Shown here: positions 1 to 8,013 of the stretch, piece after piece | Position numbering within the stretch: position 1 is the first letter of the stretch | Layout of the letters: each line of letters starts with the position of its first letter | DNA from: Sulfitobacter sp. | GTDB lineage: Bacteria > Pseudomonadota > Alphaproteobacteria > Rhodobacterales > Rhodobacteraceae | Length of the DNA stretch: 48,403 nucleotides | Assembly (NCBI GenBank): GCA_024637305.1 | Contig: JAGXFI010000084.1 | Location: forward strand, 1-48,403 | Reading direction: 5' to 3' | Position numbers and translations under genes: made by a program | Notes under the pieces: generated by a model | What the model was told of the DNA's origin: nothing | Databases searched by the model: none | Seen by the model: only the letters and a program-made list of their open reading frames with translations

Positions 1-89
1 AATTCCACCAGCAATTTCTGCATCTTTCCCTCATGATGACGGCCATAGACCGGGATGGCCTCATACCCCGAAAACGAAACACCTGTCAC
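1..89 (-). CDS. Partial ORF at the window edge, unknown
   Basis: A minus-strand frame opens with GTG at 89 and stays open to base 1 (29 codons plus two bases), beginning M-T-G-V-S-F-S-G-Y-E. It overlaps the last codons of the ABC ATPase gene by 29 bp. The predicted peptide looks like ordinary protein, but the overlap is rather long and no Shine-Dalgarno sequence precedes the GTG. An in-frame ATG at 23 follows a GAGG and would be an alternative start. It could be the next gene of the transporter operon. The family cannot be told from 29 residues, so existence as a gene is uncertain. Confidence 0.3.
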   Translation of the reverse strand, partial: MTGVSFSGYEAIPVYGRHHEGKMQKLLVE

Positions 90-1143
90 GCCGGATCGTC
101 AACCACAGCACTGTTCCCGGCTGCGGCAGAAAGACATTCGGCACTGTTGCCTTCAACGCAGAACCGTCGTGATCGAGGTGGAATTCGACCAGGCTTTCGT
201 TGCCCATGAAGCGCGCGCGGCTCACGACGGCCCGCGCCGCCGTGCCATCGCTGGGTGTCGGTGCCGGTCCCTGTCCGCCACGGTCAAAGTCGATGCGCAC
301 ATGTTGTGGCCGGAAGACGATATCAACCAGCGTACCGTCCGGCACACCGGGAGCAAGGAACCTCCCAAAAGGCGTCCTCGCCAATGCACCCGACACTTCG
401 GCCCGCAACACGTTGGCGTCCGAAAAGAACGACACCGCGGCACGATCCACAGGGCGGGTGTAAACATTATAGGGCGCACCCTGTTGAACGATTTTGCCGT
501 TGCGCATCAACGCGATCTCATCGGCCATCCGCATCGCTTCGTCCGGCTCGTGCGTCACGAGCAGCACGGCGGTATCCTGCTCCTTGAGGATACTCAGCGT
601 TTCGTCGCGGATACCGTCGCGGAGACGGTTGTCCAGACCGGAAAACGGTTCGTCCATCAGCATGATCTTGGGCCTTGGAGCCAAAGCACGTGCCAGCGCA
701 ACGCGCTGCTGTTCACCTCCTGAAAGCTGGTGCGGATACCCGTCGACAAAGCTCAGCATGTCGACCCGGGCAAGCAGCTCCTCGATCCGCATGCGCCGCT
801 CTGCCTTGCTTCCGGCCTTGAGACCGAAGCCTACGTTGTCCGCCACGCTCAGATGCGGGAACAGCGCGAAGTCCTGAAACATCAACCCGATCTCGCGGCG
901 CTCCGGCGGTATCTGCGTATCCGCATCGGCAATCACCATGCCATCAACGACAATCGACCCGCCATCAAGCTTTTCGACCCCTGCGATCATCCGCAGTGTC
1001 GTCGATTTGCCGCAACCGGACGGCCCGAGCAGGCAGGTAACCTGCCCCGGCAGGATCTTGAGGCTGACGTCATCGACTACGGCTCGCCCGCCATAGCTGC
1101 GCCGCAGGTTGCGGATTTCCAGACGGGGTGTCGGCGGAGTCAT
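61..1143 (-). CDS. ABC transporter ATP-binding protein, FbpC/PotA-like
   Basis: This is a 360-residue ABC ATPase. It shows Walker A GPSGCGKST (about 40-48), Q-loop Q90, signature LSGGEQQR (140-147), Walker B MLMDEP (161-166) and H-loop H198. A C-terminal domain of about 130 residues follows, as in the TOBE-containing ATPases of iron(III), polyamine and spermidine importers. Such a protein powers uptake of a solute at the cytoplasmic face with a periplasmic binding protein and permease. Neither partner lies upstream, where the divergent TRAP operon sits, so they should lie beyond base 1 or elsewhere. The FbpC-like assignment (ferric iron or similar) comes from overall resemblance; the substrate is not determined. 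The ATG start has a normal N-terminus ahead of the first strand. Confidence 0.85.
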   Translation of the reverse strand: MTPPTPRLEIRNLRRSYGGRAVVDDVSLKILPGQVTCLLGPSGCGKSTTLRMIAGVEKLDGGSIVVDGMVIADADTQIPPERREIGLMFQDFALFPHLSVADNVGFGLKAGSKAERRMRIEELLARVDMLSFVDGYPHQLSGGEQQRVALARALAPRPKIMLMDEPFSGLDNRLRDGIRDETLSILKEQDTAVLLVTHEPDEAMRMADEIALMRNGKIVQQGAPYNVYTRPVDRAAVSFFSDANVLRAEVSGALARTPFGRFLAPGVPDGTLVDIVFRPQHVRIDFDRGGQGPAPTPSDGTAARAVVSRARFMGNESLVEFHLDHDGSALKATVPNVFLPQPGTVLWLTIRRDRCFVFGV

Positions 1144-1234
1144 GGGCGCGCTTCGTATCCGATCAATTCAATGGGGATTGCCGTATCAGCCTCGCCGCAC
1201 TGCTGCAAGCATCGCCGCGCTCCGGCCAACACAG

Positions 1235-1261
1235 TTGACCATCTGCAAATTGCATGCAAAT
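1235..1261. promoter_or_regulatory. Candidate operator/promoter between the ABC and TRAP operons
   Basis: The 210-bp divergent region 1144-1353 holds a -35-like TTGACC (1235-1240). It is followed by two copies of TGCAAAT (1244-1250 and 1255-1261), 11 bp apart, overlapping a perfect 10-bp palindrome TTGCATGCAA (1250-1259). Repeats in helical phase next to a -35 box are typical of a repressor or activator site. No convincing -10 was found at standard spacing. Which operon it controls is inferred only from position. Confidence 0.35.
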
Positions 1262-1353
1262 GAATGGAACCAGGGAGACAGGCAAGTCATCACGTTTTTC
1301 CGCGCGCCCGATGGCGCGGCACTTGCCGGGTAGCAAATCAGGGGGAGAAATTC

Positions 1354-2328
1354 ATGAAAAACATCGCAAAGACCACAGCCATCGCGCTGGCCGGGATGAT
1401 CGCATCGACAGCCGCCACGGCGCAGGAAATTCAACTTCAGGCCGCAAGCTGCTTTCCGCAGGGTTCGTTCTTTTCCAAGCGCTTTGAAAGCATGGTCGAA
1501 GAAATCAACGAAAAAGGTGCCGGGAAGGTTACCGTCAACTACGTCGGCGGCGCACCGGCCATCGGGAGCCAGCTGACTGTCGTGCAAAAGGTCGCGCAGG
1601 GCGTCTATGACCTCAATTCCTGCACCGGCTCCTATTACCAGAATGTCCTGCCCGAAGCGGATGCGTGGAAATTGCTGGAACGCACCCCCACCGAGATCCG
1701 CGAAAACGGCGGTTGGGACTACATGAACAATCTGCACAACGGAAAAAACCTCGAAGTTCTGGCACGCCACCATTTCGGAACCAAATTCCATCTGTTCCTG
1801 GACAAGAATTCCGCGATAGACGGACCTGACCTGTCAGGGCTGCACCTTCGCACCGCACCGACCTACACCAACTTTTTCAAATCCCTCGGTGCCACGACAC
1901 AGGACACTTCGATCACCGAGATCTTCACACTGATGGAGAACGGCACCGTCAAAGGCTACGGCTGGCCGGTTCTGGGCCACCAGCCCGGTTGGGAAACCGT
2001 GACGAAATACCGTGTCGAGCCGGGGTTTTACGACGTCGATCTGATGATCATGGCCAACAAACGCGCTTGGGAAGGGTTGCCTCAGGATGTGCGCGACCTG
2101 ATCGCAGAGGAAGCAATGAAGCTGGAGACGGACGCCATCGCCAATGACGCCGCCCTCAATGCGTCCGTGGCAGCCAAGCAGGTCGAAAACGGTTTCGAAG
2201 TCATCGAATTCTCCGAAGAGGACGCGACCAAATGGCTGAGCGCCGCGCGCGAGGCCGGTTGGGAGGGTGTCGCCGCCAACAGCCCCGAACACGGGCCCAA
2301 GCTGCGCAGTTTCTTCGCAACTGAATAA
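1354..2328 (+). CDS. dctP: TRAP transporter substrate-binding protein (DctP family)
   Basis: A 324-residue periplasmic solute receptor. The start at 1354 is chosen over upstream in-frame codons because GGGGGA (1341-1346) sits 7 bp before it and the protein then begins with a clean signal peptide (MKNIAKTTAIALAGMIAS, cleavage near A-T-A-Q). The mature part has the DctP pattern, including a conserved arginine in LRTAPTYTNFF, which in the family contacts the ligand carboxylate. TRAP receptors deliver mostly organic acids to the DctQM permease, driven by a sodium gradient. It is first in a three-gene operon, and a stem-loop after its stop probably raises its level relative to the permease. The substrate is not identifiable; mono- or dicarboxylates or related acids are likely. 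Confidence 0.92.
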   Translation: MKNIAKTTAIALAGMIASTAATAQEIQLQAASCFPQGSFFSKRFESMVEEINEKGAGKVTVNYVGGAPAIGSQLTVVQKVAQGVYDLNSCTGSYYQNVLPEADAWKLLERTPTEIRENGGWDYMNNLHNGKNLEVLARHHFGTKFHLFLDKNSAIDGPDLSGLHLRTAPTYTNFFKSLGATTQDTSITEIFTLMENGTVKGYGWPVLGHQPGWETVTKYRVEPGFYDVDLMIMANKRAWEGLPQDVRDLIAEEAMKLETDAIANDAALNASVAAKQVENGFEVIEFSEEDATKWLSAAREAGWEGVAANSPEHGPKLRSFFATE

Positions 2329-2338
2329 TGCAACCTGA

Positions 2339-2365
2339 CGGGTGGCTTGCTTAAACGGCCACCCG
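2339..2365 (+). promoter_or_regulatory. Stem-loop between dctP and dctQ
   Basis: CGGGTGGC (2339-2346) pairs perfectly with GCCACCCG (2358-2365) around an 11-nt loop, 10 bp after the dctP stop. A C-run rather than a T-run follows, so it is more likely an mRNA-stabilising or processing element than a full terminator. In binding-protein-dependent transporters such hairpins commonly lift expression of the receptor over the membrane subunits. Confidence 0.6.
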
Positions 2366-2395
2366 CCCCCCCCTACCCGGACGGATACTAATTTC

Positions 2396-2911
2396 ATGAG
2401 CGCGTTCAAACGCTTCGATGCTCTGATGGGGCATTTCTATCATCATCTGGGTACGGCAATCGGCATTACGATCGGGCTCTTCGCGGTTGCTATTTCGCTT
2501 GATCTGCTGCTGCGGCTTCTGTCCCTTGGCAACCTTCCGGGCGTACAGGAGATCATCGAATACCTCCTCTTCGCCGGTGTTTTCCTGTCAGCCCCCTGGG
2601 CGCTCAGGATCGGCGCGCATGTCCGCGTTGACCTGTTGCTGAGCAACCTGCCGGAGAATGCGTCACGCCTGCTGGAAATCCTGCTGGATGTGTTCGGGCT
2701 GGCCATTTGTCTCGTGTTGATCTGGTTCGGCACGGCGAACCTGAACTTCGCCTATGCATTCAACGCCATGCAGATGAAATACTACAACATCCCCGAATGG
2801 TGGCTGTTGAGCGTCTTTGTCCTCAGCTTCGCGCTCCTCGCGCTCGAATTCCTGTCGCGTCTGTTGCGCGGCATGGCCCCCGAGGCAGACAAATCCGCCG
2901 GAGGGTTGTGA
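2396..2911 (+). CDS. dctQ: TRAP transporter small permease subunit (DctQ family)
   Basis: A 171-residue membrane protein with four hydrophobic segments (the first around ITIGLFAVAISLDLLLRLL), the size and layout of DctQ. The family subunit holds the large permease and receptor in a working complex in the inner membrane. ATG at 2396 (MSAFKRFDALMGHFYHH) is preferred to the in-frame GTG at 2342, which lies inside the dctP-dctQ hairpin and would add an unlikely proline-rich leader. No strong Shine-Dalgarno sequence is visible. The stop at 2909-2911 is one base before the dctM ATG, so translation of the two is probably coupled. Confidence 0.88.
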   Translation: MSAFKRFDALMGHFYHHLGTAIGITIGLFAVAISLDLLLRLLSLGNLPGVQEIIEYLLFAGVFLSAPWALRIGAHVRVDLLLSNLPENASRLLEILLDVFGLAICLVLIWFGTANLNFAYAFNAMQMKYYNIPEWWLLSVFVLSFALLALEFLSRLLRGMAPEADKSAGGL

Positions 2912-2912
2912 C

Positions 2913-4232
2913 ATGGTGATGGAATGGTATTGGGCGCTGACCATGCTGCTGGGCGGGGCCGTCTTTTTGCTGTTGCTGGGGTTGCCGGTGGCTTTTGCGT
3001 TCTTCGCAGCAAATATCGCAGGTGCCTGGTTTTTCATGCGCGGCGAGATCGGCCTCAGCCTTCTGCCGATCGAATATGTTCTTTCCATCGCCCAGTTCAG
3101 CCTTGTTCCGGTCGCGCTTTTTATCCTGATGGGGGAAATCCTTTTTCAGACGGGGGTCGCCTTCAGGTCGATCAACGCGATCGACAGGCTGATCTCCGGC
3201 GTTCCTGGGCGATTGTCGATCGTCTCCATCGCCGGGGGAAGCGTGTTTTCCTCGCTGTCAGGTTCGACCATCGCCAATACAGCCGTGCTGGGAAACCTTC
3301 TGTTGCCCGATATGCTCAAACGCGGCTACCATCCGACGTTGGCTCTGGGGCCGATTATGGCGGTGGGCGGTATCGCCATGCTGATCCCGCCCTCGTCGCT
3401 CGCCGTCCTGCTGGCCAGCCTTGCGGAACGCTCAATCACTGATCTGCTGCTCGCGGGCGTTGTGCCGGGCATCCTGATGTTGATCCTGTTCGTGGTGTAC
3501 GTGCTGGTCCGTTGCCGCATCAACCCTTCGCTCGCCCCGGCAAGCGAGGAAATCCGCCTGACCGGCTGGGAACGCTGGCGGCCGTTCTTCACCGATGTCT
3601 TGCCGCTCTTCATCATCTTCGCGGTTGTCGTCGGCTCCATCTTTTTCCGGATCGCCGCCCCGGAAGAAGCTGCCGCCCTTGGCTGTATCGCCGCCACGGC
3701 CATCAGTGCGGCCTATCGCAAGCTGACCCGCGCCGCACTGCTGAAGGCGCTCCGCGAAACCGCCAAGATCAACGTGATGCTGCTGTTCATAATCGTCGGC
3801 TCGCTGACCTTTGCACAGGTACTGCAAATTTCCGGGGCCACGAACGGTGTCCTGGCGTTGATCCAGGGGATGGAATTGAACCAGTTCACTGCGATGGCGC
3901 TCATGATGCTGCTCTTGCTGTTTCTGGGCTGCTTTCTGGACCAGATCAGCATGATCCTTCTTACTCTGCCGTTCTTTCTGCCGATTGCAGATGCGCTGGA
4001 CATGAACTCCACATGGCTGATGGTCATGATGCTGATTGCTATGGAGGTCAGCCTGATGACACCGCCATTCGGCCTGCTTTTGTTCGTGATGAAAGGCGTC
4101 GCGCCCAGCTATATCACGATCACACAGATCTACCGCGCGGCGATCCCCTTCATCCTGATAGAGCTTGCAGTCATGGCCCTGCTCATCGCGGTGCCGTCAG
4201 TCGCGCTCTGGCTGCCGGGCCTGTTGAAATAG
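2913..4232 (+). CDS. dctM: TRAP transporter large permease subunit (DctM family)
   Basis: A 439-residue, very hydrophobic protein with the DctM/SLC-like arrangement of about 12 membrane helices. Characteristic stretches are SGSTIANTAVLGNLLLPDM and the late MTPPFGLLLFVMKG. It is the ion-coupled translocator of the TRAP system. The ATG at 2913 gives the usual family length; an in-frame ATG at 2919 (MEWYW) is an alternative. Upstream codons belong to dctQ in another frame. It ends the three-gene operon. The next gene, an SDR, converges on it with 87 bp between, in which no clear intrinsic terminator is seen. Confidence 0.92.
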   Translation: MVMEWYWALTMLLGGAVFLLLLGLPVAFAFFAANIAGAWFFMRGEIGLSLLPIEYVLSIAQFSLVPVALFILMGEILFQTGVAFRSINAIDRLISGVPGRLSIVSIAGGSVFSSLSGSTIANTAVLGNLLLPDMLKRGYHPTLALGPIMAVGGIAMLIPPSSLAVLLASLAERSITDLLLAGVVPGILMLILFVVYVLVRCRINPSLAPASEEIRLTGWERWRPFFTDVLPLFIIFAVVVGSIFFRIAAPEEAAALGCIAATAISAAYRKLTRAALLKALRETAKINVMLLFIIVGSLTFAQVLQISGATNGVLALIQGMELNQFTAMALMMLLLLFLGCFLDQISMILLTLPFFLPIADALDMNSTWLMVMMLIAMEVSLMTPPFGLLLFVMKGVAPSYITITQIYRAAIPFILIELAVMALLIAVPSVALWLPGLLK

Positions 4233-4319
4233 CGACTGCCGCTGCGTTCCCGCAACGACAGCAACACGGCGGGTCGGGCGACATTCCGCGAGGAACCAGC
4301 GCCCACCCGCCATCGCAGC

Positions 4320-5099
4320 CTACATCGTGAGGTTCGTGGCCCCGCCGTCGATCAACAGGTTCTGACCGACAATGAACCCCGAATGCTGTGAACACAGGAA
4401 AGCACAGGCCGCGCCGAACTCTTCGCGTGTGCCGTAACGCTTTGCGGGGATGGTCGCGGCACGTTCTGCCCGCGCTTCATCCAGTGAAATGCCCTTGGCC
4501 TTTACCACCCCGCCATCCAACGCATCAGCGCGGTCCGTCGCATGGATACCGGGCAGCAGGTTGTTGATGGTGACGCCCTTGTCCGCAACCTGCCGCGACG
4601 TGCCTGCCACATAGCCCGTCAGACCGGTGCGTGCCGAATTCGACAGACCAAGAACGCCAATGGGTGCGCGCACGGATTGCGACGTGATATTCACAACCCG
4701 GCCCCAGCCGCGCTCCATCATCCCCGGCACAAGCGCTTTAATCAGCGCGATGGGGGCCAGCATGTTGGCATCAAGCGCCTTGATAAAATCTTCACGCTCC
4801 CAATCCTGCCACATCCCCGGAGGCGGACCACCGGCGTTGTTGACCAGAATATCAACGCCTTGCGCCGCTTCGATCACGCGCGCCTGACCCTCGGGAGTCG
4901 CAATATCTGCCGAAATGCAAGTGACGGAGACCCCGTACTCGCGGTGCAAGCGTTCCGCCGACGCCTCCAGCGCCTCTGCGCCGCGTGCGTTCATGATCAG
5001 GTCGACACCTGCTTCTGCCAGCGCTTCGGCGCATCCAAGTCCAAGCCCCTTGGACGATGCGCATACCAGCGCCTTCTTGCCACGAATTCCCAGATCCAT
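4320..5099 (-). CDS. SDR-family oxidoreductase with atypical active site
   Basis: A 259-residue Rossmann-fold protein of the short-chain dehydrogenase family. The cofactor motif is degenerate but present (ASSKGLGLG, 14-22), with NNAG at 87-90 and the catalytic-type serine at about S140. At the positions of the usual Tyr-x3-Lys pair it has S153 and R157 (LSNSARTGL). A subgroup of FabG-like SDRs is known that lacks the standard tetrad, and this protein fits it, so the default label of 3-oxoacyl-ACP reductase should not be taken at face value. The start has a good Shine-Dalgarno (GGAG, 7 bp upstream). It converges on the TRAP operon, which may hint at a shared metabolite, but that is inference. 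Confidence 0.85.
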   Translation of the reverse strand: MDLGIRGKKALVCASSKGLGLGCAEALAEAGVDLIMNARGAEALEASAERLHREYGVSVTCISADIATPEGQARVIEAAQGVDILVNNAGGPPPGMWQDWEREDFIKALDANMLAPIALIKALVPGMMERGWGRVVNITSQSVRAPIGVLGLSNSARTGLTGYVAGTSRQVADKGVTINNLLPGIHATDRADALDGGVVKAKGISLDEARAERAATIPAKRYGTREEFGAACAFLCSQHSGFIVGQNLLIDGGATNLTM

Positions 5100-5245
5100 T
5101 CTGCACTCCTTTGCATTCTACCTGCACAAATCCCGAAACCTTTAGCACTGCCCGGATGGCAGACACCAGAAAAACACCCTGACGTTGACCATGAGATGCC
5201 ATAATTCTAGGCTAGCGTGTCAGCTATAGTTCACGCAGGTTTTTT

Positions 5246-6250
5246 ATGTCAGCGCCCAGATCGCAGAGCCTCCCGATCTATCCCGCAGATCGCCTGCGCG
5301 CGGTAGATGGCGCAAATAGCGGCGACCCGCTTTCCTTTGCGGCAGAGCTGATTCTGGACGACAGCTATGCCCTTGAAGGCGATGCCGGACCCGCGCGACT
5401 GGCCCTTCTCGCGCACCCCGACGGAAGCTTCACGATTGCCCCCGACACGGCTGTCGGCACGCCAGGCCATCGCGTCCATCTCGATAGCGCGCTGACATTC
5501 ATGTCGAACGACGGCCAGACCGCCGATGCAATCTTGCTGGTCGAAGTCGATGCGACGGGCCATGCGACGGGGGTAAACCTGCATCCCTTCACCGCGTTGG
5601 CACCCAAGACCGAATATCGGCTGGTCGGGATCGACTTGTCCGACGCCGCGCGTAAATTTGCGCAGCTGGCCTGTGTTTCATTCACTCGCGGCACGCATAT
5701 CACGCTGGCGACAGGCGCGCAGCGACGGGTCGAGGATCTGGTCGCAGGCGACCGCGTTCTGACCCGTGACGCAGGCGTGCAACCGCTCCGCTGGATCGGC
5801 CAAAGCACGCAGCGCGCCACAGGGGACTTTGCCCCCATTCGGATAGCTGCCGGTGTTCTCAACAACGCCGAGGATCTGCTTGTCAGTCCCGATCACCGGC
5901 TGTTCATCTACCAGCGCAGCGACAGGGTTGGCGCGGGGCGGGCCGAACTCTTGATCAAGGCGCGCCACCTCCTGAATGGCACGACCATTACGAAAGCCGA
6001 AGGCGGGTTTGTCGACTATTTCCAGCTGCTTTTCGACCGCCACCAGATAATCTACGCGGAAGGGATCGCCGCCGAATCGACACTGATCGACAGCCGAACC
6101 AAGCTGGCGCTGCCAGATGATCTGATGCATCTGTTGAGTGAATCCGCAGCGTGTCACGACAGCGCCCGTGCCAACGAATTCGACGTCAGCGAAAACTTGC
6201 TCCGCCGCGCGGACATCGCTGAAATACTGCGAATGGCTTCGACCCGCTAG
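5246..6250 (+). CDS. Hint-domain protein (Hint_2 type)
   Basis: A 334-residue protein. Residues about 1-140 form an N-terminal region of unknown fold. From C143 (CVSFTRGTHI) to about 275 there is a Hint (Hedgehog/intein) fold: RVEDLVAGDRVLT (161-173), LLVSPDHRLF (211-220) and HQIIYAEG (266-273). Related Hint proteins are numerous in roseobacters, often in secreted or repeat-rich proteins. The intein-like C-terminal His-Asn is missing, so splicing is not expected; thioester-type cleavage before Cys143 is possible but unproven. No signal peptide is seen. It stands alone, divergent from the SDR gene. Confidence 0.75.
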   Translation: MSAPRSQSLPIYPADRLRAVDGANSGDPLSFAAELILDDSYALEGDAGPARLALLAHPDGSFTIAPDTAVGTPGHRVHLDSALTFMSNDGQTADAILLVEVDATGHATGVNLHPFTALAPKTEYRLVGIDLSDAARKFAQLACVSFTRGTHITLATGAQRRVEDLVAGDRVLTRDAGVQPLRWIGQSTQRATGDFAPIRIAAGVLNNAEDLLVSPDHRLFIYQRSDRVGAGRAELLIKARHLLNGTTITKAEGGFVDYFQLLFDRHQIIYAEGIAAESTLIDSRTKLALPDDLMHLLSESAACHDSARANEFDVSENLLRRADIAEILRMASTR

Positions 6251-6335
6251 GACATCAATGTCGCCGCCACGGCCACGCGAAGCTACGGTTTGTTGCTTCC
6301 GATCAAGGTAGCGACAAGCTGCCGTGCGTTCACCA

Positions 6336-6352
6336 CGCCGCGAAGTGCGGCG
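6336..6352 (+). terminator. Weak hairpin upstream of prfC
   Basis: CGCCGC (6336-6341) pairs with GCGGCG (6347-6352) across a 5-nt loop, followed by ACAAAAGC without a T-run. It lies 86 bp after the Hint gene. It may mark the end of that transcript but lacks the features of a strong intrinsic terminator. Confidence 0.25.
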
Positions 6353-6369
6353 ACAAAAGCAGGTGCCGC

Positions 6370-6398
6370 TTGCCGCGTCAGCATCGCGTCGCTATATG
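6370..6398 (+). promoter_or_regulatory. Candidate prfC promoter giving a leaderless mRNA
   Basis: TTGCCG (6370-6375) and TATATG (6393-6398) are 17 bp apart, each matching four of six positions of the housekeeping boxes. Transcription would begin about 7 bp after the -10, at 6405-6406, which is the prfC ATG itself. No Shine-Dalgarno sequence precedes the ATG, in agreement with leaderless initiation. Confidence 0.4.
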
Positions 6399-6405
6399 CC
6401 TGACC

Positions 6406-8013
6406 ATGTTGGACACCCCCCAGAACCGCCCCGCACTGCCGCCTGAAATAGCCCGGCGCCGCACCTTTGCGATCATCTCGCATCCCGATGCGGGCAAGAC
6501 GACGTTGACGGAAAAATTTCTTCTGTTTGGCGGTGCAATCCAGATGGCCGGACAAGTCCGCGCCAAGGGTGAGGCGCGGCGGACGCGCTCCGACTTCATG
6601 GCGATGGAAAAGGATCGCGGCATTTCCGTCTCCGCGTCCGCGATGTCGTTTGATTTCAAGGAATACCGGTTCAATCTGGTAGACACCCCCGGCCACTCTG
6701 ATTTCTCCGAGGATACGTACCGCACACTGACGGCCGTTGATGCCGCCGTGATGGTGATCGACGGTGCCAAGGGCGTCGAATCGCAAACGCAAAAGCTGTT
6801 CGAGGTCTGCCGGATGCGCGACCTTCCAATCTTGACGTTCTGTAACAAGATGGATCGCGAAAGCCGCGACGTGTTCGAGATCATCGACGAGATTCAGGAA
6901 AACCTCGCGATCGACGTGACACCTGCCTCATGGCCGATTGGCGTCGGCCGCGATTTTCTGGGCTGCTACGATATCTTGCGCGACCGGCTGGAACTGATGG
7001 ACCGCGCGGACCGCAACAGGGTCGCGGAATCAATCGAAATCAACGGCCTGGATGATCCAAAACTGGCGCAGCATGTGCCTGCGGAGTTGCTGGAAAAACT
7101 CCGCGAGGATCTGGAAATGGCCCGCGAGTTATTGCCGCCGCTCGACATGGCCGCCATGCACGAAGGGTCGCTGACGCCCATCTGGTTCGGCTCTGCCATC
7201 AATTCGTTCGGGGTAAAGGAACTGATGAACGGCATCGCCACCTATGGGCCGGAACCGCAGATTCAATCCGCCGAACCGCGCCAGATCCTGCCGGAAGAAA
7301 CCAAAGTCACCGGCTTTGTCTTCAAGGTACAGGCCAACATGGACCCCAAGCACCGCGACCGCGTGGCCTTTGTGCGTCTCGCCTCCGGCCATTTCGAGCG
7401 CGGAATGAAGCTGACCCATGTTCGGTCCAAGAAAGCGATGGCAATCACCAATCCGGTGATGTTCCTGGCAAGCGATCGCGAACTGGCAGAGGAAGCCTGG
7501 GCCGGCGACATCATCGGTATTCCCAATCACGGACAGCTGCGCATCGGCGACACGCTGACCGAAGGTGAGACGCTGCGCGTCACCGGCATCCCGTCTTTCG
7601 CGCCGGAACTTCTGCAAGGTGTGCGCGCGGGTGATCCCATGAAATCCAAGCATCTGGAAAAAGCGCTGATGCAATTCGCCGAAGAAGGCGCTGCAAAGGT
7701 GTTCAAACCCTCTATCGGCTCCGGTTTTGTCGTCGGCGTTGTGGGCCAGTTGCAATTCGAGGTTCTCGCATCGCGGATCGAACTGGAATACGGCCTGCCG
7801 GTGCGCTTTGAGCAGTCTCAGTTCACCTCGGCCCGCTGGGTAAACGGCCCGAAACAGGCCGTTGAAAAGTTTGCCGAAAGCAACAAACAGCATATCGCAT
7901 TCGACCATGACGGCGACATCGTCTATCTGACGCGCCTGCAATGGGACATTGACCGTGTTGACCGCGACTATCCGGACGTCAAGCTGACCGCGACCAAGGA
8001 AATGATGGTCTGA
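6406..8013 (+). CDS. prfC: Peptide chain release factor 3
   Basis: A 535-residue translational GTPase, close to the 529 residues of the E. coli protein. RF3 releases RF1/RF2 from the ribosome after termination. The G-motifs are intact: G1 SHPDAGKTT (25-33), G3 DTPGH (93-97) and G4 NKMD (147-150). The rest matches RF3 throughout, including FKVQANMDPKHRDRVAFVR. ATG 6406 is chosen because the family sequence starts just before RRRTFAIISHPDAGKTT; a TTG at 6370 would add 12 unlikely residues. No ribosome-binding site is visible. The stop overlaps the next gene's ATG as TGATG. Confidence 0.95.
   Translation: MLDTPQNRPALPPEIARRRTFAIISHPDAGKTTLTEKFLLFGGAIQMAGQVRAKGEARRTRSDFMAMEKDRGISVSASAMSFDFKEYRFNLVDTPGHSDFSEDTYRTLTAVDAAVMVIDGAKGVESQTQKLFEVCRMRDLPILTFCNKMDRESRDVFEIIDEIQENLAIDVTPASWPIGVGRDFLGCYDILRDRLELMDRADRNRVAESIEINGLDDPKLAQHVPAELLEKLREDLEMARELLPPLDMAAMHEGSLTPIWFGSAINSFGVKELMNGIATYGPEPQIQSAEPRQILPEETKVTGFVFKVQANMDPKHRDRVAFVRLASGHFERGMKLTHVRSKKAMAITNPVMFLASDRELAEEAWAGDIIGIPNHGQLRIGDTLTEGETLRVTGIPSFAPELLQGVRAGDPMKSKHLEKALMQFAEEGAAKVFKPSIGSGFVVGVVGQLQFEVLASRIELEYGLPVRFEQSQFTSARWVNGPKQAVEKFAESNKQHIAFDHDGDIVYLTRLQWDIDRVDRDYPDVKLTATKEMMV

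Noticed and set aside
2342-2395. Longer dctQ start at GTG 2342
   Set aside because: It lies in the dctP-dctQ hairpin and would add a proline-rich leader before the usual DctQ N-terminus.
4268-4311. GGCGGGT...ACCCGCC as a terminator between dctM and the SDR
   Set aside because: The loop would be 30 nt and no T-run follows.
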